DNA of 64,000 nt, from positions 682,001 to 746,000 of the forward strand of contig JAMSLZ010000010.1 of the NCBI GenBank assembly GCA_026027325.1. The letters are read 5' to 3'. Shown piece by piece: positions 21,388 through 33,663 of this stretch. Position numbers and translations under genes: made by a program. The notes under the pieces are model-generated. The model had not been told where the DNA came from. It searched no databases and was given only the letters and a program-made list of their open reading frames with translations. The DNA is from Actinomucor elegans. Lineage: Eukaryota > Mucoromycota > Mucoromycetes > Mucorales > Mucoraceae. How positions within the stretch are numbered: position 1 is the stretch's first letter; each line of letters opens with the position of its first letter.

Positions 21388-24158
21388 GTCCATCTGTGTT
21401 ACACTCATGCTTCTTTACTTAATATAAAAACATTCTATTTAGAAGGAAACAGCTCTGGGAAACCATATAATACAGCTCATCAACTGACCTTTTCCTCCCA
21501 TTGTCTGCCATTGGATATCCCGTCAATCCCAGTGATTGGATATTTTAAATAGAATCAAGACCCTTTGGTCCCTATTTGTTTTTACTGTTACGTTTTCATT
21601 GGTTGTTCATTATTCCAGTCAATTCACTTTTACATGAAATAAAGACACCATTTTAAGATGATATTTAATGGTTCCACTTTTTCTATTAGATGCACTTTTG
21701 AATGACGTAAAACAGACTGAATTCGCTTCTTATATCAGAGTGCAACAATGGACCCAGCTACTCTACAAGTTCTGTCATAACGTTTAGATAAAGATATATA
21801 GCTAATGATCGGTTTGAATTGGCCTGTGCCATATAAATTCTATTAGCAAAGAATCATCAGACAATGAAAAAAATAGAAAACGCGTGATGAAACAAGATAT
21901 CATGTAAAGAATCATTGGGGCTGGAAAAAAATATTCTAGGAACTAAAGGGTCCCCGAGTAAGCCATTTGATAATCAATTCTTTTTGTGTGAAACCGCTCA
22001 CAGACTCTTTATTTCTATATGATCATTGTGATCATTGGTAAGCAGTGCATTTACAGTAAGAGATCAGTTTGTCATACAGTCATTTTCTGTTACTTAGCTA
22101 CCAACCCCACATTATTATTGCTATAGTGAGAACAATGGTCCTATAGGGTCAAGTTAAATACATCAGCGTGTATTTTTAAATTTATAAAAGTGCGTCAAAG
22201 CTATCGATTTAAAGTTCAAAATGACACACGTCTCGTGTTTCTCTGAGAGTTGTTCTTTCTGTGCTGCATTGGATATGTATTGTGGTCAACTTCCACCACA
22301 GTAATTCAAAGCCCAAATTCATTGGAAAGCGGTGATTGAATAAATTGTGCCTATAAATCAAAAAATCCAATGTGGATCGACGATGGATTGAGGCAAAGTA
22401 ATGATATTTATCCAAGCTATTGATCAATGCAGTTATTATAGATTGCATCAATCAAGATAACAATAAACTGGTATGGACAGATGCTGGAGGTCTGCGAGTA
22501 GAACTAAATCAAATTTGAATATCCATCTGCCTCAAACCACAGAATGGTTTGTAGATCAACCAAAGTGTAAAATATTCGGTAGGAAAATACATAAATTATT
22601 ATATTAATTAGAATAATTCAACTTTATGTTCGCATATGGTTATTTGAAAGTTATAGAGGCTGATATATACTAATATGCGGATATTGAAAAAAAGTGACCA
22701 TTATATCCTTGAATAAATAGTGAACTGAGATAATGCGACGTTTTCTGAGAAAAATGTAGAGTCCAACATGTTCTTTCTAATGAACCAAGCTTGAAAATGA
22801 TAAAATACTATACTTGGATTTTAGCAGTGCTTGAAGACTTATTTATGCAATCCTACTAGTTAACACTTTCAATGGGAAAAGCGAAAGAGGGAATTTGACA
22901 AAAGGAAATTTACCCACGGAAAAATTTGATTGATTTTACAATTTTGCTGACTAAGCAAAATATAAAATCTTAATTGTTTTAAGAAAAAATAATAAAAATA
23001 TTAAAATACTTTTTAAAAAGTATTCTGATAATATTTTATATTTTTTGCAATGAAGAACAATAATAGGATCAAGAGGGATGAATAACTAAGCAGTGAAAAA
23101 AAAAAACTGAAACCTGGTTGTAATATGGGAAAACTGGGAGCAGATTGGAATTTCAAAAACTTCCCAACCTATTAGATGACTGAAAATTGGATAAGCAGGT
23201 TCCCTTGAGTCCCTACGGAGAGTTTCGGGCTATAAGGTTGAACCAGTCATTACATTCCACATTGTTTTAGGATTATTTCTTTGTACTGTCATACTTTTTG
23301 TAGTTTATTTGGAATACTGTCATACTGGGCAATGCATCTATAGCCAGAATTCGATGATATATCAATCAGAGATGGTTTTTAGTATTATATACTACTTGTA
23401 AGGTATATAGCTCATAGAAAAGCAATTGGCCAAGCAAAGCGTGACTTGAAAATAAAGGACCCTTCGATCCCTACTTTTGAGCATAGGATAGGCTATAAGC
23501 AGGAGTGGGAAATGGGAAGGTTGCTGAATAAAATATAAAAGGCGGGGTAAATCAAAAGAGACGGGAAGCTGAATTTTCCCCCACCTCCAACTTTAGCACA
23601 TTCTACGCGTCTTCTTTTTTTTGAAGATTTAAATTCGAACGATAGCTAAACTCAACCAATCTCTATTCATATCTAATAAACCCCTCTGTTTGATTATCTT
23701 TATAACCTTGTTTTCAATGTTCTCGCCGGTAGTCGGAAAGACATGGCAAGTCCGTGAGAACTGCCAGTACAAAACTCCGTTATTCCCAGACTGACTAAAT
23801 GATTTGAAGTCTCATCCTTTCCATCTATATGGTAGATTATAATACTTTAAAAAAAACTGCCTTTTTGACTGCATATATGCATTTATATATATGTATATAA
23901 TATGACATTATTCTATTAAAAAGAAGCAATATAATGTAAGGACGGGAATACAACAGCAGTGGGATAGTACGGTTTATACGGGAAGAATTGAACAATAAAA
24001 ACATGTGATTGTAGAATCTAGTTTAGTTATTTCGACCAAAACAAGTTTTAGGTAATTGACGGGAAACATTTGTCCATATGAAAGGACCCGTTGCTCCCTT
24101 AATATTTTAGGCCTTTTTATTTGAATTGCCTTTCTTTTTACTTTTCTATACTTTTTAA
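21387..24158. other. Long leader region upstream of the zinc-finger gene with repeated GGACCC..TCCCTA words
   Basis: No coding region accepted (the 80-codon minus frame at 22209-22451 has no recognisable character). A related phrase recurs: AAGACCCTTTGGTCCCTATT (21556), AAAGGGTCCCCGAG (21946), CCCTTGAGTCCCTACGG (23202), AAGGACCCTTCGATCCCTAC (23456) and AAGGACCCGTTGCTCCCTTA (24082, about 75 bp before the ATG). Two copies are followed by GGCTATAAG. These may be cis-elements or an old repeat. Confidence 0.45.
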
Positions 24159-25235
24159 ATGCTTACTGGTCTATTATCAACCAAGTATCCTCCTTCTCCC
24201 CCAATGTCATCTATTATGTCACCTACTTGGTCTTCTTCTGCTTCAGTACCAGCAGTAGAATCGCCTTCTTTTCTTAATCTAGAAAAAGTAGTTCAAAATT
24301 ATGGTAATCAACCAGAATTACTCGAGCTGATATTATCAAGTAAAGTGGAAGAGGATCGTCGACGTGCAGAAGAAGCAAAGCTTCGTAGAAAAGAAATCGA
24401 TTATCTGCTACAAAAGCAATCAACTGAATCACAGAAACCAAAGAAAGAAGTTACATTGCTTCCACCTATTGCTGCTAAGCAAAGACAATCAGCTTCAAAA
24501 GAATCTTCATTACCACGGTTGCACCATCACACAAAACCTCTTAATCATCAGTACGACGCTGCTCCTTCGAACTCAACAACGTGGACAAACTCTAATACTC
24601 CACAATATCATCGCAAGACGCCACCTCCAAGAAAGAACAGCAATAGTATTGAGATGTTACTTAGCCCATCACCTCATTCAATGGACTTCAAATTACCTTA
24701 TCCATCCACTTCCAACACAAAGTAAGTTTCTCTCATATTTATCATAGAATCAAATTAATTAACTGTCTATAGCCATCATAGTAATAACAAGCGTTCTAGC
24801 TCAACATCCTTTGGTAATCAAGAACATCCTGCTGCTGGTTCAGCACCTCCTTCTCCTCCTATAGAATCCAATGGAAGTAAGCCTCTTCATGTTACTGCAA
24901 ATAAACGCCGCAGACGTGAAATGCAAGCCATCACAACTATCATTGAAACAAGAGAGTTTCCTTACAATGATGATTATCTCTGGAAGAATAATGGCAATAC
25001 GGTCCACAAAAAGACAGGCTTCAAGAGCATCTATTACAAATGCTCCAACACTGCAAAGGTAATACTATTTACTAACTGAAAAAAACTATCTCTTCAGATA
25101 TACTTATTTGTCTAATTATAGGGCTGTCCAGTGAATAAAACTGTTACTTTCCAAGATAATGGAGAGTATCTTATCAAATACAGAGGTGAACATTTACAAG
25201 AGTGCAATCGTATCAAACGAATCACAGATCTCTGA
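24159..25235 (+). CDS. WRKY-GCM1/FLYWCH-like zinc-finger protein, probable transcription factor
   Basis: Three exons, 24159-24721, 24773-25058 and 25122-25235, give 320 residues. The N-terminal half is Ser/Pro-rich with a charged helix at residues 55-87 (VEEDRRRAEEAKLRRKEIDY) that could form a coiled coil. A basic patch NKRRRREM may be a nuclear signal. The C-terminus carries one zinc domain: lead DDYLWKNNGNTVHKKTG and YYKC, with probable ligands C278, C285, H307 and C311 (C-x6-C ... H-x3-C), ending GEYLIKYRGEHLQECNR. This pattern fits the WRKY-GCM1/FLYWCH superfamily of DNA-binding fingers, though the WRKYGQK heptad itself is absent. Role is inferred: a sequence-specific nuclear regulator; targets unknown. 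The gene has an unusually long gene-free upstream region. Confidence 0.8.
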
Positions 25236-25471
25236 AGTTTATATAGAACCCTTTTATATACTACTTGATACATATTATATAGATACCCCCACTGTAATTT
25301 TACAGCAAAAATATGAAATCCAAAAAAAGACTATATTATTAGTCTTTATGTGTAAGCCTCTTTTTTTTCTTATGTAAATATTATATGACCATTTAAATAC
25401 AAACTCTTAAAAGATCTTTGACTTTTTGTGCTACAAAAGCTTTTGTAAAACGTTGGGTCCCGTCTTTCTCT

Positions 25472-25474
<3 letters not shown>

Positions 25475-25511
<37 letters not shown>
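25475..25511. repeat. 37-nt T homopolymer
   Basis: Longest homopolymer in the window, 240 bp downstream of the zinc-finger gene stop. Its length makes the assembled size uncertain. Confidence 0.9.
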
Positions 25512-25512
<1 letters not shown>

Positions 25513-26043
25513 GGTTGACGGAATCAACTCAAAGTGGAATAATGTAACAAAGAAAGGGATCACCCCAGCTCATGTTTCAAAGTGGTCAAACAAAACAAAA
25601 AGATCGTTCAATTATCCTGATGTTTTCCAAAAGCGCTGATATATAAGAGTTTGGTAAGCGATTGTAGCCGAGTAATCATTGGTAAGAAAATTCTTAATGA
25701 AATGAAGCAGCGAATCATTTAGTGCTATCTGCAAAATGATGATGAGCGATTTTTTGACAAAAGGAAGATCAGGGCATGTTAAGCATAGTATATCCGAAGT
25801 TTTGACTGAAAAAAACAAGTTTACTACCTTCAATAAAGATTCTAATAGATGCAACAACTCATTTTAACCATGGATTACTTGTCTAATGTAGCATTAGACA
25901 AGCAACAGTCGAAAGATCTGCTGATTAATAAGTAAATCAAAATTATATAAAATACATACAAGCTTACAGTTAATGATTGATAAATAGAGTATATTGATTG
26001 CACTTTGACTAAACAAATATCCTGGAAAATTTATCAATTCCTT

Positions 26044-26098
26044 CTGAGCATAGAATACTAATCAGATGCGAATTATGGTTTGAATCTATTGAGATCTA
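26044..26098 (-). repeat. Dispersed intergenic repeat copy (minus orientation)
   Basis: Reads GAATACTAATCAGATGCGAA, then GGTTTGAATCTATTGAGATC. The CTACTGCAGG..TGCCTG segment following it also occurs, altered, next to the copy near 51580. Confidence 0.6.
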
Positions 26099-26189
26099 CC
26101 ATTTGTTAAATCTACTGCAGGCAGAATGCCTGTAATTTACAGTGCATACCTGCAATACAGTATATCATTATATTTTTGTCTGATGAAAA

Positions 26190-26255
26190 TTTCAGTAGAT
26201 GTAGTGCTTTATTTTGAACATGTTCTAGCTTTTAATTGTGATATTAAACTGGAAG
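26190..26255 (-). repeat. Dispersed intergenic repeat copy (minus orientation)
   Basis: Reads TTCAGTAGATGTAGTGCTTT, ATTTTGAACATGTTCTAG and GTGATATTAAACTGGAAGTA; matches the reverse-orientation order. Confidence 0.55.
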
Positions 26256-27017
26256 TAATGAAAAAATGTAGACTCCAATTTCCCATGGTCGTGTTCTTTT
26301 TATGAAACAGGTATATAGAGTTTTTAAGATGTTGCCGATTAACATTCTAGGTGCCGCATTACTGAAAGTATTTAACTGTATCAAAAACAACTCAACGAGT
26401 AAAGTGAAATACCAGCCGGTCTTGGCTTCATTCGGTACACCATCCAATTGTACATAAATACTGTTAATATATAATTTCTATATTAATGCAGATTCTGTTA
26501 CGAAAATGAGATCAAAAGTCGGTCAAACTTTCTAGAGATGTTGCGTATCATTTTCAAATCCATCAATTAAGCTCAATCAAATTCTTTAGTAGTGAGCATT
26601 TGTACCATTTCTTCATGGTATTGAAGACATTTGAGATATGTGGTTTAAATTCTATCTTCTTTTTCCATCTATCTTTACATATATATTATATGTCTTTGCT
26701 TTACTGAGCAAGCAGCTTAAACATGATACAGCAATCCAATAAAGCTTTAAACTGGCTGTCAAATGTTTAGCAAGTCATAATAACATTTTGACGCTTTTTT
26801 TCTACTCTATAACACCTACTGCTATTGCTGCAGAAATATTAAACCCTTGTTTTTATCTTACAATTCTACTCGAAACATATACTAGTAGACAAAAAGTGCC
26901 TTTTGCCAGATTAAATCAGTACAGTATCACTTGTACAGTAAAGTTGAATAAGTTTATTATACTTTCTCCTATATGCACATTACTATAAGTAACAAATCCG
27001 TTTTTGTTAAATAAATG

Positions 27018-27096
27018 TCCTAGTAGATGCAGCATTTCAATTTAACATGAAATACTAATCAAATGCGACATTAAACCGAGATCGGTTGAAAGATGG
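27018..27096 (-). repeat. Dispersed intergenic repeat copy (minus orientation), near consensus
   Basis: Reads CCTAGTAGATGCAGCATTTC, GAAATACTAATCAAATGCGA and CATTAAACCGAGATCGGTTG. Best-preserved reverse copy, used as reference for that orientation. Confidence 0.7.
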
Positions 27097-27629
27097 ATGT
27101 TAAGTGATAATTTGTAATATACCCTCCCCAAATTACTCTCTCAGTCCCAATTTTTGAAATTTCGCTTTCACTTTTGTTTTTGTTAAGCCTAAGCAGAACA
27201 TTTTCGCGGCCTTGTCTATTAATAAAATAGGTACATGATACCTACGTGTATACATATGTATTTTTACACATATTTTACTGAACATCAAACTTTCAGATTA
27301 TAGTCTCATTTCTAAACGATCCAAAAGGTAGACTTTTACGTAGAACAGTTCCACGAAATAAAAAAAAATTGAATTTCTCTTGCTTAGTATTAAATATCCT
27401 ATTAATTGCTCTATAAAATTTGCTAATACATATATATTTAGTCTGCCATAACATCTCTACTATCCATAATTAAAGAAAAGAGCATTGGCGTTGCTGCACT
27501 CAAAAATCAATCCCAGTTCCCAATCAAAACGACAAAATTGAAACTCCTCCGGGATTACATAGGCTAAAGCTAATGTGTATCAAACGTTTTTCCTTTTTGC
27601 TTAATTCTACATATAAAAAAATAACTACC

Positions 27630-29466
27630 ATGAGTGACGACGATGATTTTATGCTCGAAGACGAAGAGGAGGTGAGAGAACTCTTTAAGATTTCTTAAAA
27701 AAACGCGTCCATTGAAACAAATCCTTAGGACTATGACTTTGATTACGAGGATGACGAAGAAGAAGAGCCTGACGTTGATTTAGAAAATAAATACTATAAT
27801 GCCAAGGGTCGGTACGATACTAGAACGCGGGTGATATTGTTAGTAATATTATTCTATAGCAAGAAAAGAAGACGATCCCAAAGAAGCTTTGATAGAGTTT
27901 CAAAGTGTTGTAGATACTGAGGAAGAGAAGGGAGATTGGTATGTATCTTATTAAAAGACCAAGAAGTGGTGTGCTCAATGTACCAACAGGGGATTCAAAG
28001 CTTTAAAGCAAATGATCAAGATATCGTTTCAACAAAACAACTTTGATAATGTATGGCTCTTTTGTTAGAATCAGATTCAATTATACTGACACTTTTTATA
28101 GACATTGAAATATTACCGTGAACTGCTGACGTACATCAAATCAGCTGTAACAAGGAACTACAGTGAGAAAAGTATCAACAATATCCTGGATTATGTTTCT
28201 TCTGCAGACAACATGGCGTTTATGGAGACTTTTTATGAAATTACTCTGGAATCATTGTTGGATAACAAGAATGAACGATTATGGGTCAAAACCAACCTGA
28301 AACTGGCCAAGTTATGGTTGGACAGAAAGGAATATGGCCGTTTAAACAAAATCTTGAAACAACTACATGCTGCTTGTCAAAAAGATGACGGTACAGACGA
28401 TCAAAGAAAAGGAACTCATTTACTGGAAGTGTTGGCTTTGGAGATTCAAATGTATACAGAAACAAAAAATAACAAGAAGCTTAAAGACTTGTACCAGCAA
28501 TGTCTTTCTGTCAAGTCCGCTATACCTCATCCTCGTATCATGGGTGTTATCCGTGAATGCGGTGGTAAAATGCATATGAGTGAAAGTAAGTGAATCTTTT
28601 TATAACAACAGGTGGATAGTAATTAATTACTGAAAAAAAGAACAATGGGATGATGCTCAGACCGACTTTTTTGAGTCATTTAAAAACTATGATGAAGCAG
28701 GAAGTCCACAACGTATTCAAGTCTTAAAGTAAGTAAGTTGTATGTGGATTAGATATCGAAAGAACAAATGTATTCTAATAGACTTGTAAAAGATACTTGG
28801 TATTGGCTAATATGCTAACTGAATCACAAATCAACCCATTTGATTCTCAAGAAACCAAGCCTTACAAGAACGATAAAGAGATTGAAGCAATGACCAACTT
28901 GGTAGGCGCGTATCAAAAGAAAGATATCAATGAGTTTGAGCGTATCCTAAGAGGTAAAAATCAAACAAGCATTGCTATGTGAATCCACAGCTAAAGCTAT
29001 GTTTGATCCTACTAGTCAACCAAAAGTCCATTATGGATGATTCTTTTATTCGTGCATACATTGATGATGTGCTTAGAAATATTCGTACTCAAGTGTTAAT
29101 CAAACTAATCAAGCCTTATACAAGCATAGAGATTACTTTCATTTCTAAAGTAAGTCTAGCCCCCTCTAATCATTACCAAATTATCTACTAATTTTACCCT
29201 TTAGCAATTGAATATACCTGTAGATGATGTTGAGGAGTTATTAGTTGGTCTAATCCTTGATGAAAGAATCTCAGGTAGGATTGATCAAGTCAATAGCCGT
29301 TTAGTATTAGACAAAAGGTATACCAGCAGAGTAGCTTATTATATGGATTAGCATATTTATTTCATTTGTTATTAGATCTACGGATGCGCTCAAGTATGAA
29401 GCCTTAGATTCATGGTCAACGAATGTATCAAAGTTGGGCAAAACAGTCTTCGGGAAAGCTACTTAA
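27630..29466 (+). CDS. CSN2: COP9 signalosome subunit 2 (CSN2)
   Basis: Ten exons: 27630-27671, 27729-27807, 27860-27938, 27990-28050, 28102-28585, 28641-28728, 28793-28953, 29016-29149, 29205-29317 and 29376-29466, giving 443 residues, the same length as human CSN2. CSN2 is a PCI-domain scaffold of the COP9 signalosome, which removes NEDD8 from cullins; CSN2 contacts the cullin and Rbx1. Seen here: an acidic N-terminus, [36 protein letters not shown], the helical HAM repeats ([20 protein letters not shown]), [40 protein letters not shown] and the PCI winged helix ([20 protein letters not shown]). Introns run 50-64 nt. Its stop codon is 5 bp from the VTA1 stop on the other strand, so the transcripts must overlap at their 3' ends. 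Confidence 0.96.
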
Positions 29467-29471
29467 TAAAA

Positions 29472-30583
29472 TCAATAGCCAAAGTTATTATCTTGATTGT
29501 ATCCGATATCGTTCAAAGCTGATAGTAGTTGTAATCGGGCCGTTTTAACATCATCATAATCCAAAGCACTGATGGCCCATTTGGCATTCTTTTGTGCGGC
29601 TGCTATATTGATATTCGTAGCAGGTTCAGGCACAGAAATTTGAGGAATTTCCACCTGCTGAACTGGTGAAGGTGAAACTACTGGTGGGGGTTGAATCGTG
29701 TTCGATCTTGATGGTTGTACGACTGGTGTTGTACTACTAGGAGCAGGTATATCATTATGAGGTGAAGAAGATGGAAGAGGTGCTGTAAAATTAGAGGGAG
29801 GGCTGGGGAATTCAGAAATAGGTGGAGGGAAAGCGCTCATTGTAGTATCTTGTTTTTCGTTCTCGATTCCTCCAGGTGGTCCTGGGGTAGGGACACGTCC
29901 TTCTCTTAATGCTTTCATAATATCAGCTGCTTTCCATTTGGAATACTTAATTTTGGCTTCAGTCTAATAAGAAAAATGGTTAATCCCATTGACTCGCAGA
30001 TTCACTCCATAGATATCTACCTCGGGATCAAGGTCTCCAAACGTCTTTAAGAGCTCTAAAAATATGGATGCAGCCAAGAATGTCTTGGCCGTCTTTCTGT
30101 TTCAGGTACATGATGTTAGAACTACATTTGGTACCATTTTAGCAACTGTACATACTTGCTTGATTTCCCGGCGCGATCTTCATTATCCGCGTTAATAAAG
30201 ATTTTAAGAGCAAAGTTCTCTACGTGCGCGTAGCCAACCAAGTCATCCGTAATAGCTTCATTTTCACCAATAGCACTCTTTTGCTATATAATTTGTTAGT
30301 ATAATGATACTGGTTCTATATGGTGTTGGACCTACTTGTTCCAACGCGTCAAGCAAATGAGACAGGTATTCGTTTGTTTCTTTAGTTCGAGGCCCTCTTG
30401 CAATAGCCAGCTTGGCAGCATAGTATTGAGCTTGTAAGAATCGCGTATTGTTAGATGTATATAACTAAATGAGGCTGATACGAGGCACTCACCATAATAA
30501 GATACTATAGGATCTCGAGCAACTAGCTCTTGCCCTCGCTGAACATAGGGCGTAATATATTTTAAATCAGTAGGAATGTCCAT
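29472..30583 (-). CDS. VTA1: Vta1/LIP5-like ESCRT-III and Vps4 cofactor
   Basis: Five exons, 30493-30583, 30336-30430, 30156-30283, 30021-30096 and 29472-29963, give 293 residues. Vta1 (LIP5) binds ESCRT-III subunits with its N-terminal tandem MIT-like bundle and activates the AAA ATPase Vps4 through its C-terminal dimerisation domain, acting in endosomal sorting on the cytosolic face. Seen here: MDIPTDLKYITPYVQRGQEL and DPIVSYY at the start (family: LKFLSPYLQRAEELEKADPIVAYY), AQYYAAKLAIARG, a second helical unit, a long Pro/Ser-rich linker (residues about 150-240), and the C-terminal VTA1 helices AAAQKNAKWAISALDYDDVK. An earlier in-frame ATG (30667) is rejected since the conserved region begins directly at 30583. 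Confidence 0.94.
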
Positions 30584-30840
30584 GTTTTGAAATGTACAAA
30601 GAAAAGACGGTTGCCCTTTTCCTAATGGTACAACTTTGTCAAGTTTGGTTTCCGACGGAGAAAGCACTAGAGATACGTTTGGGCAGTAATATAATAATAA
30701 AGGTCAGACAATGATGTTGATTGGCCTATCAGTTTACAGGCCGACGTGAATGGTTCATGCATTAAGTGAACATATTAAAGCTTGGGTTCATAATAAAAAC
30801 AAGCAATTAAAAAAAAACTACAAGCTATGAATCTAATTTA

Positions 30841-33564
30841 TTATTGATCATTTTTGCTATCTAGCTCAGTAGTTTTTGTATCAAGAGTGCTTGCTTTCTC
30901 TTCTAGTTTGTTTTCATTCTTGATCTCTTTTTTCTTTGCATTCAAAAATGCGGCACTTTCTTCTGCTTCAATTTCACTTCGAAGTTCTTTTAAATGATTA
31001 TCTCTTTCTAATTCGTCTTCATCATTCAAAGCTTCATCGTATTCGTCATCATCGTCGTCATCATCGTCTCCAATTTCGAAAGAAGAGGACAGTTTTTCAT
31101 CCTCTTGCTGTATTTGCTGAACCACTGCAATATCAATGGCTTGTACTGCTTTAGTAATATGATTTTCATTAAACGATTGAATAGCCATTGTCAGTCTGTC
31201 ATTAATTGCTAGTAGTAATTCTGTATAATAACATGAGATAAGTGTGTCAAATGATTACGAGTATGTTCGTTTTTACCTAGATGAGATGCATCTGCAATTT
31301 CTGGTATCCTCAAACTAATTTTTGTTTGTATTTCTTTACAGCGGTCAAATACAGCCATCGTCCCTTCTTCTGTTTGCTCTTCCTTGGGTATTCTTCCTGA
31401 TAAAATATCTTCTAATGATCCAACTTGATCAAAGGCTTGCTGTATTAGTAAGGCATCATTGTCAGTTTCCGCCTTTCGTCGCTGAGGTAATGGGGGAGGC
31501 GTCACTTCAGAAGAAGAAGCAGACAGATTCTGTTTGCTGTTTTTACCCTTTGTTACGGCCGCTAATCGTTCTTGCAGCGTCAACCGCGCAGTAGCTTGTG
31601 CTTTAGTGACTAATGGATTGTTCACATTAGTCGTGATGGCAGTGGTGGTATCTTGTGCCACCTTTTTCAATTGAGCATTCTTGGTACATGCGGCCAATAT
31701 CCCATTATGGATCTCTACCATATCTTTATCCTCATTCTATTAAAGGGATTAGAATAATTCCTTGAACACAAGGTAGACAATAAACTTACAGGTATATTAA
31801 TGTCTATAAATGTAATATTGCTGTTCATTTTAATAGAAACTGAAATGGCCATGAGACCAGCAATTTGAATTTGAGGATTTCTAGATAGATCAAGTCGAAC
31901 CAGTGAGTGATTTTCAGGCAAGCATTCAGCCAAAGCGATAGCAGCTGTTGTTGAATATGTGAGTACGAATAATTTTAACTTCTTTGTACTATACCTTCAG
32001 TTCCTAATCCGGTTTCCGCCAAGCAAAGATCTTTCAAAGATCGATTCACATTTAAGGCCTGTCTAATCAATGTAATCTATTTAAAACTGTTTAAAGCCAT
32101 AGTTAAAGCCCATACAAACTATACTTACTCCATCCATGTTAGGTGTGCATAGAGGATTATAGCCTATATCAAGCCTCTCTAAATATTGATTATATTTGAG
32201 TGCTTCACCCATCAAAACACACCCTTTTGCATCAATTCTACACTCGCACATGGACAAGTAACGCAAACTTTGATTTCGTCGTAACGCTTGTGCAATATAC
32301 TGTATTCCTCCCTGACTAAAATCATTATTATCCAAGTACAATCGTTCCAGACCATATAGGTTATCATCATAATCACGCAACATGACACCTATAGCCAGTG
32401 CGCTTGCTGTATTAGCAATTCGATTACTTCGTATCGACAGCTGGCGTAGTGACGAAGTTGGCTTTCGAATCCCTGTTGCAAGCGTTTCCAATAAAGGTGT
32501 ACGCAAATTGCATCCATTGAGTACGAGGTTATACAATGATGGTGATGGTGAAGAGACATCTTGCTTGAGAGTCGCTGCCGTAATATATTGAATGCTCTTT
32601 TTATCTGGTTGAGTATAAGACAAATCCAAGCTAGTTAATTGGCAGGACTAGATACAATGTAAGTATTTTTTTTTTTTTGGATAGCGATAACGTATAAGTC
32701 ATACCCCTTTGACATATATACTAATGTATTTGAACCCTGCTGTACTCAGTTTAGGATTGTCGGCAAGACTGAGCTGCTTTATCTTATCATGTTCCAGCAG
32801 GCTTTGCATAAGGATCTTGATAGCCTACAATCACTGTCAACATCTACTTTTTATGGCAACAAATGCATACTCACGTCGTTTTCCAGTCCACAGTGATTCA
32901 GCACTAATTCTCTGAGACCAAATTCTATACACATCATATCAGCAAGCGGTGCTATGTTCTGGCGGTCAATGGGTTGATTTGTTAGATCAAGCTTTGTCAA
33001 AAACGTAGCTTGAGGTTGACTCTATACAATCGTATTAGTTTTTTGTTGAAAGTGTTTTCTCGAGCATATATTTACAATCAAAGTAGATATAAACAAGTCT
33101 AACGTTGGCTCTTGCTTTTTTCGACACACAGACTCGTATAGCGATAGGAATTGAGCTGAAGTTTGAATATGAACAGGCTCCATGACAATTGGCTTTTTGG
33201 GATCTGTAATCAAGTCTTCTTTTTTAAACAAAAACTCGGTTGTCATGTCAGTGACTGGAAATCGAACTCTTCTAATCTCTTTGGGTACCAACTCGGCTAT
33301 AACTGCTATATCTTCTTGTGAAGTTGCACTGTGTTGAGACGTGTCTACTGACGACTGCTGCTGCTTTCGAAAACTACCAAATAAGCTATTTATCCTCGGT
33401 AACGGTGAAGCAGTAGCAACAGCTGCAGTAGCAGCTGTTGCTGGAGTGGTATTTTCGATCGTTGTATTATTGAATTTTGAGAACCATGAAGTCCCGTTAC
33501 TATTGATAGTATGGTTTTGCTTTAATATACTTTTAGTGGGTTGTCCAAGAGTGGTATTAGACAT
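30841..33564 (-). CDS. PPP1R37-like leucine-rich-repeat protein with PP1 docking motifs
   Basis: Eight exons, 33076-33564, 32875-33021, 32705-32824, 32129-32647, 31995-32076, 31790-31944, 31277-31736 and 30841-31220, give 783 residues. The N-terminus has a SILK-type motif (residues 12-15) and an RVRF motif (99-102), the two classic docking motifs for protein phosphatase 1. Residues about 165-490 are RNI-type leucine-rich repeats (SLRQLSIRSNRIANT, GLERLYLDNNDFSQGGIQYI, LERLDIGYNPL, LVRLDLSRNPQIQIAGLMAI) that follow the order of human PPP1R37. A later segment (about 630-690, VFDRCKEIQTKISLRIPEIA and ELLLAINDRLTMAIQSF) looks like a GAT-type three-helix bundle, which is inference. The tail is very acidic (eight Asp in a row) and coiled. 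Likely role: a PP1 regulatory subunit, cytosolic or nuclear. Start MSNTT (33564) is preferred to an upstream ATG at 33606. Confidence 0.82.
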
Positions 33565-33663
33565 TATTGTAAATAAGAAAAAGCAACAGTGTTGTTTTTT
33601 TTTCAAGTAGGTTTTTTTATTTTAAAGGAGTTCCAATAGCAATAAATTATCTTGTAACACCCA

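Larger units (their letters stand above)
25236..27629. other. Gene-free spacer with 37-T tract and three dispersed repeats
   Basis: Contains a T homopolymer at 25475-25511 and minus-orientation dispersed repeats. Reading frames here (for example minus 26244-26447) have no recognisable domain. Confidence 0.5.

Noticed and set aside
22209..22451. 80-codon minus-strand frame
   Set aside because: No family resemblance and no promoter or exon context.
25418..25639. 73-codon plus frame with a long Phe run
   Set aside because: Created by the 37-T homopolymer.
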